Shown here piece after piece: positions 10,676-23,256 of a stretch of 64,000 nt of DNA. Origin of the DNA: Takashimella koratensis. Its lineage: Eukaryota > Basidiomycota > Tremellomycetes > Trichosporonales > Tetragoniomycetaceae. Positions within the stretch are counted from its first letter, which is position 1; the number at the start of each line of letters is the position of its first letter. The DNA lies in the NCBI GenBank assembly GCA_003116875.1, contig BCKT01000002.1:1240001-1304000 (forward strand), written 5' to 3'. The position numbers were made by a program, and so were the translations under genes. The notes beneath the pieces are model-generated. The model did no database searches. It was not told the origin of the DNA and was given only the letters and a program-made list of their open reading frames with translations.

Positions 10676-12756
10676 CTATGCAGTTGGGGAGACATGACCT
10701 TTAGCGAGTATCGCCTCGGCCACGTTTTCAACCTAAGTAGCTCATATCAGCATAGATCGTACGACGCAGACTTTTTCTCATCTTTCCACGGGATCTGTAC
10801 CCCCCCACTCACCTTGATACTGATCGACCGGATCCGGTCGTCCCATCTCTCAGTCCACCGAACGGGTTCAATCTCCTTCTCTTCACGCTCGACGCCCAGC
10901 CCACCTGCAGTCCCCTGTGCGTCCGCGTCGGTATCGTGCTGACTCCGCGACTCGAAGTAAAGCAAATGGAGGGGCTGGTCAATCCATGCTCGTAATCTGT
11001 GGAAACGCATCGTCAGTACAGCCAAGTAGCAACAACTGAGATCGAAAGCTGTTGATGTCCGCTTACCGTCCCTGCTCGATCATCCTGTAACTTTGCGTCA
11101 GCTAAAGCATTTGCACGGCACAGTGTTACTAGCTCACTTTCTCGCGGTGACCTCTGCAGCGTCCGCGTCGAGTCCCAACAACGCGCCCAGCGCATCAAAG
11201 CTGATATTGTCATACACCTGTTCAAACGTCAGCTGTATATCGGGGACAAAATACCTGGTCAACTAACCTTTCCGCAAGCGCCAACATTGTGCTCCCTAAC
11301 CGCGCGCTCCAACACCGTCCCACCACCCTCCACCGTCGCACGCTGATGGGGTGCCAACCCACGCGCAAACTCTTCCACCTCCTCGGGACGGACAATGTAC
11401 TCGAGCAACATCTTGCGGAGCATATTGGACAAGTGAGGCGGGAGAGAGGTGTGGACTCTCTCGTCGCGATTGAGCGAGGCAAGAATCCGTGATCGTTGAG
11501 GACCCGCGGGGGCGAGAATGGAGGTCGTTACTGCTGCTTCTCTGGAAAGCACATGAGCCTAGATTCAGACAATAAGGGGGGATAAGCTCACAGCATGTGA
11601 ATACGGTCGCCTTCGTCAACGGCAGAATCAAAGCTGACTTCATGATACCGCTGCGCAGCCTCATTTAACCTGCCCGAGAAATCAAACAAGCGAGCCTGGA
11701 TACTCCGTCAGCTAGGCCTAACCATTTCCAACTCACCTGACTCAGCCGGTAGGCGAGGAGAGTCTCCTTGTCTTTCGTGTTGTGGATAAACAACGAAGCT
11801 CGAGAGAAATACGTCTGCGCCTGACCCCATTCGTCGCACTAGATCTTGTTAACACGACGCTTCTTCTTAATCCGGATCTGCTTACTTCGAGAAGGAGTCT
11901 GACAATCTTGATGTACACGGCCAGCTTCTCCTCGTCCTGCAGTAACCTATCGAGCAACCGTATCAGCCATATCATTCAACCTGGGAGAGACTTGGATGAG
12001 AGTGTGAGAGTGGACGCTTACCTCGAGCCGCCCTCAAGCGGTATTTGCATCAAGGCGCGCGCGGCACCGAGCCAGTCTTCTTCCTTCTCCAGGATGTGGG
12101 CGAGTAGATGGCGCAGGAGTGTTGTCTAAGAGATGTTGGGCATCAGCTCGTGTCTGGACAGTCGTACCGCCTCCATCACTTAGTTGTCCTCTCTCTCGTT
12201 TCCTCGCACACCTCACGTCTCCCTTCAAGGCTCACGTCTCATCGACTAATCCACTCCTTGGCACTCACCTGCTCATCACACCATCCACTCGTCTCTCCAC
12301 TCAAGACCCCTTCCACGACATCCTTCCTCGTCTCCTCCCCTTGCTCTCCGTTGAAAGCCTGCGATCCCAACTTCTCCCATTTGGCCTCTTCCGCTGCATC
12401 CTCTGGTTCCGAGCCTACGCCCGTCGATGCTGATGTGGGTCTCAACCCGCTCCCGGCGCTGAGGGCAGTAACGTAGCTCCCTAGCACCCTGCGGCCAACG
12501 ACCATCGCCATCGACGTCGAGGTGGTAAAGTGTCGACCGAAAGCGACGAGGTCAGAGGTGCTCGATGCATTAGGGGAGGAGAGCAAAGTTTCGAGGAGAG
12601 AGAGGTAGGCGGTGATCCGGTCTTTCTGGTTACTGCGTGATCATAGGTCAGTGCGAGGGTACAAGGAGGAGGTGGAGGTGGGGAAATCAAAGGAGCTGCT
12701 TACGAGATGCCAGCCGCCGAGACGAGCTTGTCTTGCAAGCCGTTCTCGATATCCAT
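10676..12756 (-). CDS. CSN4: COP9 signalosome complex subunit 4
   Basis: Eleven exons (12756-12704, 12632-12269, 12125-12022, 11946-11886, 11838-11737, 11695-11592, 11541-11268, 11217-11138, 11084-11067, 10996-10813, 10732-10676) encode 466 residues. Recognisable blocks: EEDWLGAARALMQIPLE, YIKIVRLLLE, TYFSRASLFI, FDFSGRLNEAAQRYHEVS and ILAPAGPQRSRILASLNRDE in the helical PCI N-terminal part, then VYDNISFDALGALLGLD and KMIEQGRLRAWIDQPLHLLY in the winged-helix half, and a C-terminal helix VENVAEAILAKG. Role: structural subunit of the CSN, which removes Nedd8 from cullins. A cullin-4-type gene lies at 48768. One exon (11084-11067) is only 18 bases. Human CSN4 is 406 residues; the extra length here is mostly a Ser/Gly/Glu insert near residues 75-130 and another near 405-430. 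Confidence 0.93.
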
Positions 12757-13174
12757 GGTGTTGGTGTCTTGTCTGGTGGATGGTGAATTGGGTGAGGAGA
12801 GTTGGAGGGAGGAAATGACAAAGTGTCAATGCGGACACCGGTAACCGAGTTGAGGGTTCGGACCATTTGGTTCCGCTAATCGCATCGTGGCTCATGGCTC
12901 GTGGCTCAGGGCTCATGGCTCATCTTGGGCAACACTTTAGCAACTTCTTGCATATTGACCAGAGGTTGCATAACTGAACATAGCTATGTACTTTTGGATG
13001 ACAATACGACATGGCAGTGAGGACGAGGGAATTCGGAATCAAACAATCAGAGACAGACAAACTTATCGAGCGATAATTCACACCACAAAGCAGTTTCCAT
13101 TCAATCAATCACTTTCTCAGATCACGGGTCGATGTCGAGCTGCATGACACAGCATCACTAAATAGGTTGAAGAT
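12757..13174. other. Intergenic region upstream of CSN4 and downstream of the transporter
   Basis: 418 bases. The CSN4 promoter side holds a degenerate tandem 7-mer at 12888-12922. The rest is the presumed 3' UTR of the Dal5-family gene. No gene seen. Confidence 0.5.
12888..12922 (+). repeat. Tandem 7-mer (RKGGCTC, five copies)
   Basis: Five adjacent units GTGGCTC, ATGGCTC, GTGGCTC, AGGGCTC, ATGGCTC, differing only in the first two bases. It sits 132-166 bases upstream of the CSN4 start codon. Confidence 0.8.
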
Positions 13175-15592
13175 TTAGATGGAGTAGATGAACTCGTCGT
13201 TCTGCAGATCGGTGCTGTGATCGGGTCAGCCTTGACTTTACAGACTAGGCGATGCGGGAAATCGAAAAGAGGATAACTTACAGATCCAGGAACGCCTGTT
13301 GACCGTGTCCCGCGTCCACATTCTTTCCCTCGGCAGCGTCAAACTCTGCCTGCCTCTCCCTGAGCTCTTCCCACTTCGAACTCTTCTCCAATGACAAGTC
13401 AACAATCTCCACGACCTTGCCAGCTGCGCGGCGTCGGTTCTTGTTCCTCCTGTTGAGGTAGGCGAGGTAGACCATCTGGATCGCGATGAGAAGGGAGAGA
13501 GCGATAAGGCAGACCATGTTACCCTTCAGGCCGGTGAGGTAGTAAGGGGCCTCGGTGGTTTTGTAGAGCTGAGGGCCGACGATGTTACCGGTGCACAGGC
13601 CGATATAGAGCATGGCGGTCATGGTAGTCTTCTTTGTGTGGCCAGCGGTGTTTGCAAAGCTGCAGAAAAGCTCAGTATCATGCAGGCAAATACCCCTTGA
13701 TGATCAGAATCGGAGAGGATGTGACTGGGTCTGGTGGATGCAACACTCACCACCAGGAGAAGAGAATCGGGGTGATACACCCAAACAGGTTGAGGATAAA
13801 GTAAGTCGCCATGAGCTTTTGCCTCTCTTCAGGTCCACGAGGGAGAACGAAGAGTGCAATGGCGCCAGCAAGAGGGAAGAGTGAAGCCACGAACATGACG
13901 GGGCCTTTGAGCTTGTAAGAGGAGATAAGCCATCCGGTGAACAGGACACCAGTGAGCGAAACTGCCTGAGGAATAAGACCCCACAGGATAGTCTGGAAAG
14001 TGGTGAGGCCGAATCCCTGAAGAATGAGACCTAGAAAAATGGATGTCAGAGTGATCGTAGACAGGAGTGCCATCAGAGGCTGTGTTGATTTGAGAGGAAC
14101 GAAGACTCACCACCAAAGGAACTGATACCACCTGAGACAACTGAGATGGAGAATATCATAAGGACGTAGATCCAGGCTTTGGGGTCAAGCATTGCCTCTC
14201 GGACATGAGCCCATTTGAAGTCTGAGGGATTTCGGTCAATTGGGAGAACTATTTTCTTACACCTGTTGACGTCTCTCTTTTGTCCATCGTCTTGCTTGTG
14301 GAATCGGCTTGCTACTCACGAGTGTTCTGTGTACCCGTATTGTTCATACGGATTCGCTCAACCGCAATGAACCGCTGCCTCTGATCCAGAAAGTAGGCTT
14401 GAGCAGGGTGACGCGGGAAGATGAACCAGGTCGGAATAGCTAGTGAGACGGAAAGGACTCCCGAGACGAGGAAGATGAGCTGGTACGGGTGTAGAACGGT
14501 GTGGACGGCTGCTTGAGCGAGACCATAGGCGAGCAACGAGCCGACGGTTGCAGCGATTGCCTGGATGGTTGATTAGAAGCCAATTGGAAGTCGTCTAGTG
14601 ACATGCTGTGCAGTACGTGGAAGAATGCGAATGATACTCACATTACACGCGTACCAGATATTGTTACGGAAAGGTTGCTCGCCTGTACTCGATTAGCCTT
14701 GTTCGTTGTCTGGCGCATTACAAACGACCACAGAAAATACATCCTGCGAGTGGCACATTCGACTCACGTCGGGTCCACCACATGGAGACGAGGATGATCA
14801 TAGAGGGCGAGATCGAAGCCTCAAAGCCACCAAGTAAGAAACGCATGATCGCAAGACTAGTGAAGCTCGTGCAGGCGGTCATGAGCGTCAAGGTAATGCC
14901 CCAGGCGAGGAAGCAGCCACTGATCCAGTAATTGACGGGAAATCTGACGAGTGCGTACACCGAGACTGCACAGGGAAGTTAGTGTCTGTAGCGGTGGAAG
15001 GGGAGGGGGATATAAATAAAGGGAGGAAGGGGGGACTTACGTGGCTGGAAGACGAGTTGGGCAAAGTAGACGATAGAAGAAAGCCATGAGTAGTCTTGCC
15101 CCCTAGCAAAGTCAGTATCAGTGAATTGGTCTCAAATAAGTTAATTTGATTGAGCGAAACCGAAGCGCCGCTGAACTTCTGAGCACTGAGCACTTACACC
15201 AGCTTTGCGTCTGTGATTACCCCGAAAAGCGAGGAGAAAGCCAGTGACGACTTGTCGAGCTGCTGTGAAAAGTAGATGTAACAGATACTGCCGACAAAAT
15301 ATTAGCCTCCATGCCCAGCATCACAACCATTGTTACCCATCGACCACGACGACGTTTTATGAGACCAGGGAATCATAAGCACTGTGATCACTTACATCGG
15401 GAGGAGGTAGAGATCGATCTTGCGTCGAACATTGTCGCTCTCTTCGGGCGTGATAGGCGACGCGTCACCATTGTACTGGGCGAGGAAATCGGCAGCGAGA
15501 TCGGCGTCGACGTATCCCGGTCGACCATCGCGCTGCTCAGGGACAGCAGGGTGCTCCACCTGTTGAACATCCTCTTTGACTTCGCTGTCCAT
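13175..15592 (-). CDS. MFS transporter, Dal5/allantoate permease (anion:cation symporter) family
   Basis: Ten exons (15592-15396, 15287-15198, 15102-15041, 14965-14768, 14682-14642, 14560-14320, 14221-14111, 14030-13751, 13659-13282, 13214-13175) encode 545 residues. Typical ACS-family signatures follow in order: RKIDLYLLP in TM1, FLQ-like YIYFSQQLDKSSLAFSS, FLLGGFEASISPSMIILVSM, WWTRREQPFRNNIWYACN, the middle loop FIFPRHPAQAYFLDQRQR, then WCFANTAGHTKKTTMTAMLY and GNIVGPQLY. The C-terminus ends LTDLQNDEFIYSI, the usual (D)LTD..N..F.Y.. tail. About 12 membrane segments are expected. Members carry allantoate, ureidosuccinate, nicotinate, biotin, pantothenate or dipeptides; the substrate cannot be read from sequence. 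A TATA element lies about 145 bases upstream. Confidence 0.93.
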
Positions 15593-17153
15593 AGTGGCTG
15601 CTATTAGCGAGGTGTGGTGGGGAACAATACGGTAGAGGGAGAGGGAGTGGGAGGTGAGTCTATGGTGTATGGTGTGTGGAGTGGGGCAACTGTGGGGCTA
15701 GGTGGGGTGTGATGGATGTAAAAGGGGTTGGGGTATATATAAACCTGTGTCTTGGTCCAGTTCGGCTTCTTGGAACACAATCACTAGCCACAAAGCCTGG
15801 TCGGTTAGTCGAGTTGCCCGTGTCTTCGGCCATGCCCGGCCGTCTCAATACAATGTTCTTTCTTCTCTGGAGAATGTGTCAACGTGTACCTCCTATCGGG
15901 ATGTGGGGGCACATGACTTGCCAACTGGGGAGCAAGCGAGTCCGGACCGAATCACCGTTGGACGTCGGACAAAGCTGCCGACGATCGTTATCGTAATGCG
16001 GGGTCTGCGCCAGGGCTGTGTTTGGCGCTATTGAGGGTGTTAGGGCTGCCTCGAACCAGACAGGGCTGTGGAGACGGACAAACGGCCGAGAGAAACCCCG
16101 TAGGGCTTCACAGGAGACACGGGACCGAGGCAAGCTGGAAGGGGAAAGAGAGAAGGAGATAGGGAGAAAGGGAGGGGGAAAGAGGAGCAGAGGAATGCAA
16201 AGTCCATGAGATAGCGGGGATCTATCCGCGGCATCACACATCATGTGGCCCCGTCGTGACCCACGGGGGGAGGGGGTGGTGGTGCATTAATCGTATTCCC
16301 TTTCCCCAGACCGGCGCCGGAAGGGCTCCTAAGCGTTGTCCAAACGGTCCGACACCCGATCGGTCGCTCCTATTGTCTCGCCTTGGTCTCTAGTCTTCCG
16401 CTTACCCGCATTGGCGGCTCCGTCGGTTGCTGCGCGAGCCGTCGGGGTGGCGGGTGGGATCAGCTCGGTAACTAAACCAAAAGCATGTGTGGCGAGTGGC
16501 GCATTGCGAGAGGAAGCGAAAATGGGTAATCGGTGATCAAAGAGAAAGAATTCACCGAGTCAGGGTGTGAGGAAGGGGTGGTTGTTTTTGAGTCAAGGAA
16601 AGGAGGAAGGGGGAAGGGGGCGGGTGAGAGGAGCGGGGGAACGAGAGGGTATCTACTCGGCGGGTCGGAAGCGGTCGCCGGTAGAGGTTGCGTCGAGACA
16701 GGAGCGACGAATCGGTCGAGCTAGGAAGTGGGAAGAGGGGTAAGCGGATTCCCCAAAACCCCCAACCCCCCCGGCCCCCCTCCAGGTTCCCCATCATCAG
16801 CGCCCGATGTACCCCGTTGCCCCGTGTTCCAGAGTGTGGGCTGAATCGGAAGTTACCACACGGGTACGCTGGTGTCCCCAAGAAGAAGCAGTCTTGAGCC
16901 AACTCATTTCTGCTTTTCTGGTGCTAGACGCAACTCAGATGGCAATGTTATACCTCGGCTTGGACTTTGACAAAGTAACGAGCTACATCGAAGAGAGGAT
17001 TCAAGCCTCTGCATACCAAAAGTACTATATTTACGCTATCTCGAGGTCAAGTCTCATTGCCTATTCTAGAGACACGAGGATATCCTCCAGTTCTCGCTCT
17101 GTCTCCGCTGTCCATACCCACGTTCTGAGACAGATGGGTACTTATCTCTTGCT
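15593..17153. other. Intergenic region, transporter promoter and hydrolase 3' flank
   Basis: 1561 bases. A TATATATAAA element lies at 15734-15743. Purine-rich and C-rich low-complexity patches occur at 16130-16200 and 16560-16780. An open frame at 16807-17172 (+) has no recognisable domain and overlaps the hydrolase 3' end. I see no supportable gene. Confidence 0.5.
15734..15743 (-). promoter_or_regulatory. TATA box for the Dal5-family transporter
   Basis: TATATATAAA on the + strand (TTTATATATA on the gene strand) about 145 bases upstream of the ATG at 15592. Position and sequence suit a TATA element; function is inferred. Confidence 0.45.
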
Positions 17154-18658
17154 CTACTCGAGGTTCGCGTAGAGCGTCTTCTCGTAGTCGACATAAGTCG
17201 CGAACCACGGGTCGGGAGCCGAGGAGAGGAGTTGTGTCCCGCAGATACCCTATAATCAATAATCAGCCCATCTTTCCTTCCCTCATATTATTCAGTTTGA
17301 ATCCGTAACCACACTTGGACTCACTGCGATACCCGCCGCGGGGTCGACCCACCACTGGGTCTTTGCTGCGCCGGACCAACACCCGCTTCCTGCCTTCCTA
17401 CGACCTGGGAACTCTTCGGAAGTGATCAAACACCCGACCGAGTGGTTCACCGTCTCGGGAGTCGGCTCGTACCCAAAGTACTTTGGTTTCGAGACCATTC
17501 CGCAGATCTTGTCGCACCCGTCGAACCCTTCTCCCCTTGGGACGCTGGGCTTCCAGAGTTCCGCGTACGATGCCTCGCTCAAAAGGTGGGAGGTCGACAG
17601 AGATCGGTACTTGGGGTCGCATTGGAGTACGCCACGGAGGATGGCGAGGCAGTCTTTCTGAGTCCCGAAGAGACCGCCGCCACCAGAGAGGAACTTGGTC
17701 GAAGTGTTTGCAACATCGGTAGGTCGACCCATCCCGAACCCTGTCTTGGTGGGTTCCGGGTTTCCCTCGGCGTTTCGCTCACACAGGGCCTGCTTGTGCG
17801 CCAAGATGTGCTCGTTTGGGAAGAAGGTGAGCGTCGTCGCTCCACAAGGAATGAAGATGTGATCACGCATGTACTCTTCTAGGGATTTGCCGGAGACACG
17901 CTCGACGAGAAACCCGGCCCAGTCGATCGAGTGGCTGTAGGTCCATGAGGTACCCGGCTCGTAGATGTAGGGAAGCATGAGGCTCTCCACGGACGCGTCG
18001 GGGCCAAAAAGACCAGGGCGCTTGTTCTGCTCCAACCACTTGAAGAGGATCTCGTTCATCGGGTAGGCCATGCCTAAGGGCTGTCAGCTGGGCAATGAAA
18101 TTCGTCGAGCTGGTCAGATGGGTAAGGTAGGGAGTGGCCAGGACGTACCCGCAGAGTGGGAAAGAAGCATCCGAAGGGTGACCTTGTTCTTGACCTCGGC
18201 GAGGATAGGAGTGCCGTCCGCTTCGTAACCCTTGAGGAGAGGGAGGGTAGCTAGCTCGGGGAGGATGCGTTTAATGTCCTCGGTGGAGTCAAGGGAGACC
18301 AGCCCCTTGTCGACGCATTGCATCGCTGCGATCTGGTCGTGTCATCCTGTCAGCACATTGAAATTGGACCGCCTTGTTCAACTTTTTTGTCCAGCCGGGG
18401 AAGACTAGGCGATGGCGCGAGTCCACTCACACTAGTGATAAATTTTGTCTGGGAGTAAATCTCCATCGTGGTGTCTTCATCAACGGTCCCGGAGGAAGCA
18501 TCACCAAAGACGACTTCACCGTCTTGGTTAAAGTACACCGTCTCCTTGGCGTTGGTCGCGCCGAGGGTGATAGCGGGGACGTGACGCCTAGCGACGGATG
18601 CCTTGAGGAACGCGTCGAGTGCGTCTTTACCGCCGGCTTTGAGAGTTGGAAGCGACAT
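17154..18658 (-). CDS. Class C beta-lactamase-like serine hydrolase/esterase
   Basis: Four exons (18658-18431, 18332-18149, 18073-17325, 17249-17154) encode 418 residues. Residues 68-73 read YSQTKF, giving the SxxK nucleophile motif (S69, K72); Y183 in WTYSHSIDW fits the catalytic Tyr of the YxN/YSx motif, and LRMLLSHSAG, PGTSWTYSHS and FLSGGGGLFGTQKDCLAILR are typical of PF00144. Fungal relatives include EstB-type esterases and LovD-type acyltransferases. There is no signal peptide from the ATG at 18658, so the enzyme looks intracellular; an in-frame ATG at 18724 would add 22 hydrophobic-poor residues and is less likely. No polyketide synthase lies nearby, so a LovD-like role is unsupported. 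The substrate is unknown. Confidence 0.88.
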
Positions 18659-19529
18659 GGTGAGATGGTTGGGTGGGTGGGCGAGGGCGAGGGCGAGGTC
18701 GGGCAAGTGGGAGAGGCAGTACACGGGCGATAGGATAAGGGTAAGATGTACAGAGGGGTTACGGTATATGTGACAATGGTTTTTGTTGACAGGTCGGAGG
18801 TGGTGGACTGGAAAAAGCGGCCGGGACCGGACCGGTGTGGCTGAGACTGTGATTGACCGCAGCCCTGATTACGGCCGTACCATCCCATCAGTCATCCTGG
18901 GGTCGGTTCTCGGACTTGGCCGTCGGTGTAGACATTGTGCACAGCGGGCAACGTGCGAGGACTTGGTGGAGGGTGCCAAGCCCGGCCCCCGAAGGGAGAT
19001 TGGATCCAAGTTTCAGGCTGTAGGGTCATACATAGCTATCAACCCCACACCGCTTCACTAAAAAGGTGATTCACAAGCAAAGAGCAAAAAGGGCCGCTCG
19101 GTGACAGTTCCGTCCAATGGAAATGGAAAGCGTGCAGAGGTAGAGGAGTACGGGTATGCAGTGTACGTAAGGATATATACAGAGAACACGCAATGTGTCT
19201 GCCCAGAGGGGTATGAAAAGCTGATGAGATCGTCTCAAACCTCACTCGGCTCCTATGGATGGTGAGAAAAATGGAGACTATAGCAGACGGTGGCGTCATG
19301 GGTGAGTTGTGAGGGGTCAAGATTTGAGATGAGGGAGAAATTGGGTCAAGTGTTCCGTGGATGACATCTAATTTGAGGAAAATGGATGGATAGATCATGA
19401 GACATGAGAATAGGCATGAAGGGAGACATGAGAGAGGCATGAGAAAAGCACGAGAGAGTCATGACAGACATGAAACAAGAGAAAGAAGCACCACTGAGAG
19501 GAGGTAGGTTGAGGCTAGACCACCACGCC
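18659..19529. other. Intergenic region between hydrolase and chitin synthase
   Basis: 871 bases: promoter of the hydrolase and 3' flank of the chitin synthase. A degenerate repeat of CATGAGA-like units lies at about 19396-19478. No gene seen. Confidence 0.5.
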
Positions 19530-22500
19530 TTACCGCTTCCACCCCACATCGTCATCCGCCAACGGTCCCAGCGGTCCATACCCTGACTTTCCTCCACCGC
19601 TTCTCTTCTTCGCATGTCCACCTCCGCTCACTGCTCTCGAGTCGACAGAGGACGACACACTCTCCGCGCTGAGGGGCAAGTTATCCGTCGCGTTTGGGTC
19701 GTTGTGAATCGTAGCGTACTGCTCGTACTGCCTCTGCCTGGGGTTTCCGTACCCGCCTCCACCTCCGGGTCCCATCCCAGGTTCGGGGGACGCCGAGTCT
19801 GGGAATGTCGGTGGGTAAGCTCGTTGGAGAGGGGACGAGGTATGGCCCCGGTCTGGTCGGAAAGCAGCAGGGGGTGGTGGGTCTTCGAACCCTTCGTCGA
19901 GAAGCGCAGCCATCTCGTCCATCCCGAGCACCTGCCCAGCCATCGGGACCGTCTCGGGAGGGAGCGCTATTGGTGGTGGCGGGAACGCAGGGTTGTTCTC
20001 GTTGTACTGCAGAGTCGTTAGTAGTGATCAAGTAGCCAGGAAGAGATCAAGCCAGAGAAAACTCACCCCGCCAATCTCTCCACCCCACACGTCCTCCTCT
20101 GTCGAGAACACCGACCCCGCATCGCTATCGTACTCGCTCCTCGCCCAGGTCCTCCCTGGCACAGCGAGCGAGTCCCCATCCTCTCCATAAAAGCCGGCCC
20201 CATGCATCCTCTCCATCTCGCGTCGCCTCTTCTCCTCTCTCCGCAGTTTGCGCAATCGCGATCGCTCCCAATCGTCCCATCGTCGAAGCGGGATCGTCGT
20301 CCCATCAAATACGGCCGTCTTGTCGTCGTGCCCTTTACTCCGAACTTCACCCTCGACTCGGCGAGTCTCACCCCATGAGAAATCGTCAAAGTGCCAAAAC
20401 GAGTAAACAGGGAGTACAAAGTTCCAGATCGGTAGCGCGAGAAGGTAGGCGAGCATCCACGCGACGTAGATGACTTTGCGCGTAGTGATGAGGATCAGAA
20501 TGGCGGGGAGACCGAGAACAGCAGCGAGAAGCATGAGAGGGATAGCTTCCTCGAAAGTGTTGGGTGGGGTGATGATCGAGTTGACAATGAGTGCGACGGT
20601 GAGACAGATGGCGACGGGGAGGACAACCGTTCCGACCAAGTCCATGAAGACGACAAACTGCATCGAGAAGCAGAACGTCCCGCACAGGTTTCGGACACGA
20701 ACGAGCTCCATGTAATTGTGGACTGTCGAGTTGATCCATCGACGTCGCTGCGATAGCAAGACCGAAAAGGTATCCGGCGCGATCGTTCGACATTTCGCCT
20801 GGGGCAGGAACATGTTCTTTCGCCGTGGGAACGTACGCAGCATGATCGTCGACAAGAATCGATCTTCACCTAGCAACAGCAGGTTCTTCTGGTGCAGGGT
20901 GTGAACCTCGCTCTGGGAGTACTCGCGCACGATTTCGGGCTTGACGAGGATCGGCACCCAATCGTTCTCTCCATCTTTGCGCGCCTTGATTCGGTACATT
21001 GAGAAGCAACCTGGCAAACAGGTGACACCGCCAAACACCGACTCGAACGCTTTGACGTTGTGATGCGAGATGAAGTATTCGTAGACTTGAATCATGGTCA
21101 CCCATGATTGTCGTTTGTTGGCGATACGAGTTTCCCCACAGACTCCCATGACGCGGTTGTCGGCGTGCATGCAGTTGACCAAGTGACGGAGGGAGTCGGG
21201 GTACACGCGGGTATCAGCGTCAACCTGTAATGGTTAGGCTCCGAAACAACACCTGGTTCATCCGATCCTACTTACCATCAAGACGACCTCGAAGAAATCG
21301 GGCGTGACACCCGACAACGTCTGCATCTTTCGGAAAATGTCATAGTCCAGCGGTGACATGCGATCGTTGTAAGTGACTCGGCTGAAAAAGTTCATAAGGA
21401 TGAGTTGAGAGTCTCGTTTCCCTCGGTTTCCTGGTTTCTTGTCCTTGGCCTCGCCCGGGGTTCCGCACTTGACGATGATGATGGTTGGTGTGCGGTGACC
21501 GTTGCGAGTGACTGGGTTTGGGTCAGCATCGGTTCTCGCGCTTCCTCATGTGCACATACCATAGTGACCTGCGTAGACCATCGCTCGGTTCTCGCGCTTG
21601 GCTCCACTCCCGACAGCAATGTAGCCCATCGGTTGAGGGTTCCCAAACCGCGCGTCGGCATCCAACAACCCGACGCAGATATCCGGTGTACTCTTCTTCT
21701 CACCCGCACCTGTAATCATACCGTCGCATACCACCCACAGAATCTTCCTCGCATCCGAGTATGATGTCGATGCGATCGAGTCGAGGGTCGAGCGAATCGA
21801 TTCTTCGCCCTCCGAGTAACATGTCACGAGGCAGACAGTGAAGAGTTCTGCGCCAATCCTGTTGAGACTCATCATGGGTGAAGGAGCGTCGGTGTTGATC
21901 GCCTGACCGTTCTTGGTCGGGTTGCGATGAAGCTTGCCGTTGGCTCCGTTTCGAGACGCTGCGCCCGATGCCCATGGTGCCGTTCCCGTCTTGTTGTGGA
22001 CCGAGACGTTGGCGCCCTCGGGCATCACAGAGGGGCTGATAGCTGTTCGCGACAGGTCGCTTGGCGGCCGGACGAGCTTGTTACTGAGGAACCACGAGAA
22101 GATGCACGCCATGATGAATCGGATAACGACGACGCCCAAGATGATTGTGAGCGACGCGTAGAGGAACAAGGCTGCGACAAAGCATCCAGGGGTAATCTTG
22201 TCGATCCGGCCGGCCAGGTATCGCGTTTGCAAGCAAGGAAGGGCGTCACGGAGGTCTTGACGGTTGTAGAACAGGCGTGTGACATCCTTGCCCGAGCTGG
22301 ACTGGTTGTAGATGGACTGTCGGATCGCCATGTCCACTTCATCGCCGTCTATTGCTTTCGGGTTGGCGTCGAGGTAAGGGCTCATGTTGAGGACGTAGCC
22401 GTCGATGACGAGGTAGTCTTGCAGCTGAGCGACCTCGTCCCACGAGTAGCCCTCGAACACGGACATGTTGGTGATCGAAAGAGAAGCGTAGGTGGTCGCT

Positions 22501-23256
22501 GACAATGTTCCAAGAGGGCAGGCTGGGAGAGTCCCCGTCGTGCCGTTGTATGTCGTGCTGGTGTTGGTTGCCGACGTCGCACACAACGGGGTCGAAGCGT
22601 AGCGCGCAGACGATGTGCAGTCTGGGTACATGCTGGCGGTACGGGTGAAGGAGGTAGTAATGTCCTGACCTGGTAGTTGGCTCGCGAGGGTGTAAAAGTT
22701 GACCGAACTTTGGGTCACAGACGTGGAGATGTTGAAGACCCAGCCTGAGATACTCAATGTCACTAGGGCGGGGTCAGCTATACTCGGCTACTCGTGAACG
22801 GTGTCACTTACAGTCTGTCGATCCTAGTCTTTGGTAGATGGTATTATTTTGCCCGCTGGGACACAAGGCTCTTTGCAGACCCATTGTTGCGAAACCGACA
22901 ATAGCGCCCATGAGGATTGCGATCCAACATAATGTGATTTTCTCTCTCCACGCTTGTCTACTTTGCTTCTCCTTGATCCCAAAGGTTCGGAGTAGGGCTG
23001 GGGGCGCCCAAAAGGTAGTCACCCACGAGGTGGCGACCCACCAGTCCCACCCGCTGGACAACCCACCGCCGGCCGAGGGGGACGAGAGCGAGGCGCCAGG
23101 TAATGAGGGAGTGATGAGTGGGACGGGTGCGACGTGTCGTTCAGGTCGAGTGAGGGTTTTGCCTCGCTTCAAGGACGTGCCCCGCGTCGGCTGCCGCAGA
23201 GGTGTCCCCTTCGCCGAGGTGAATGGTAATGGGGCATCGTCGAATCGCGCGACCAT
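19530..23256 (-). CDS. Chitin synthase (division 2, class IV type)
   Basis: Five exons (23256-22812, 22762-21560, 21511-21276, 21224-20067, 20006-19530) encode 1172 residues. The N-terminus has the family block [14 protein letters not shown] and [19 protein letters not shown] (first membrane segments); a long Thr/Ser-rich luminal stretch follows, then a further membrane segment ([20 protein letters not shown]). The GT2 catalytic core shows [15 protein letters not shown], the DADTR nucleotide-sugar motif, GEDRFLST and [17 protein letters not shown] (residues 787-803), with several C-terminal membrane helices ending [19 protein letters not shown]. Reaction: transfers GlcNAc from UDP-GlcNAc to chitin at the plasma membrane. 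No myosin motor is attached, which separates it from classes V/VII. The last exon adds a Pro/Gly-rich cytosolic tail. Confidence 0.95.

Noticed and set aside
16807..17172. Plus-strand frame of 121 residues before the serine hydrolase
   Set aside because: It overlaps the hydrolase's last exon on the other strand, has no recognisable domain and no clear promoter.
21927..22502. Plus-strand frame of 191 residues
   Set aside because: Antisense of the chitin synthase second exon.
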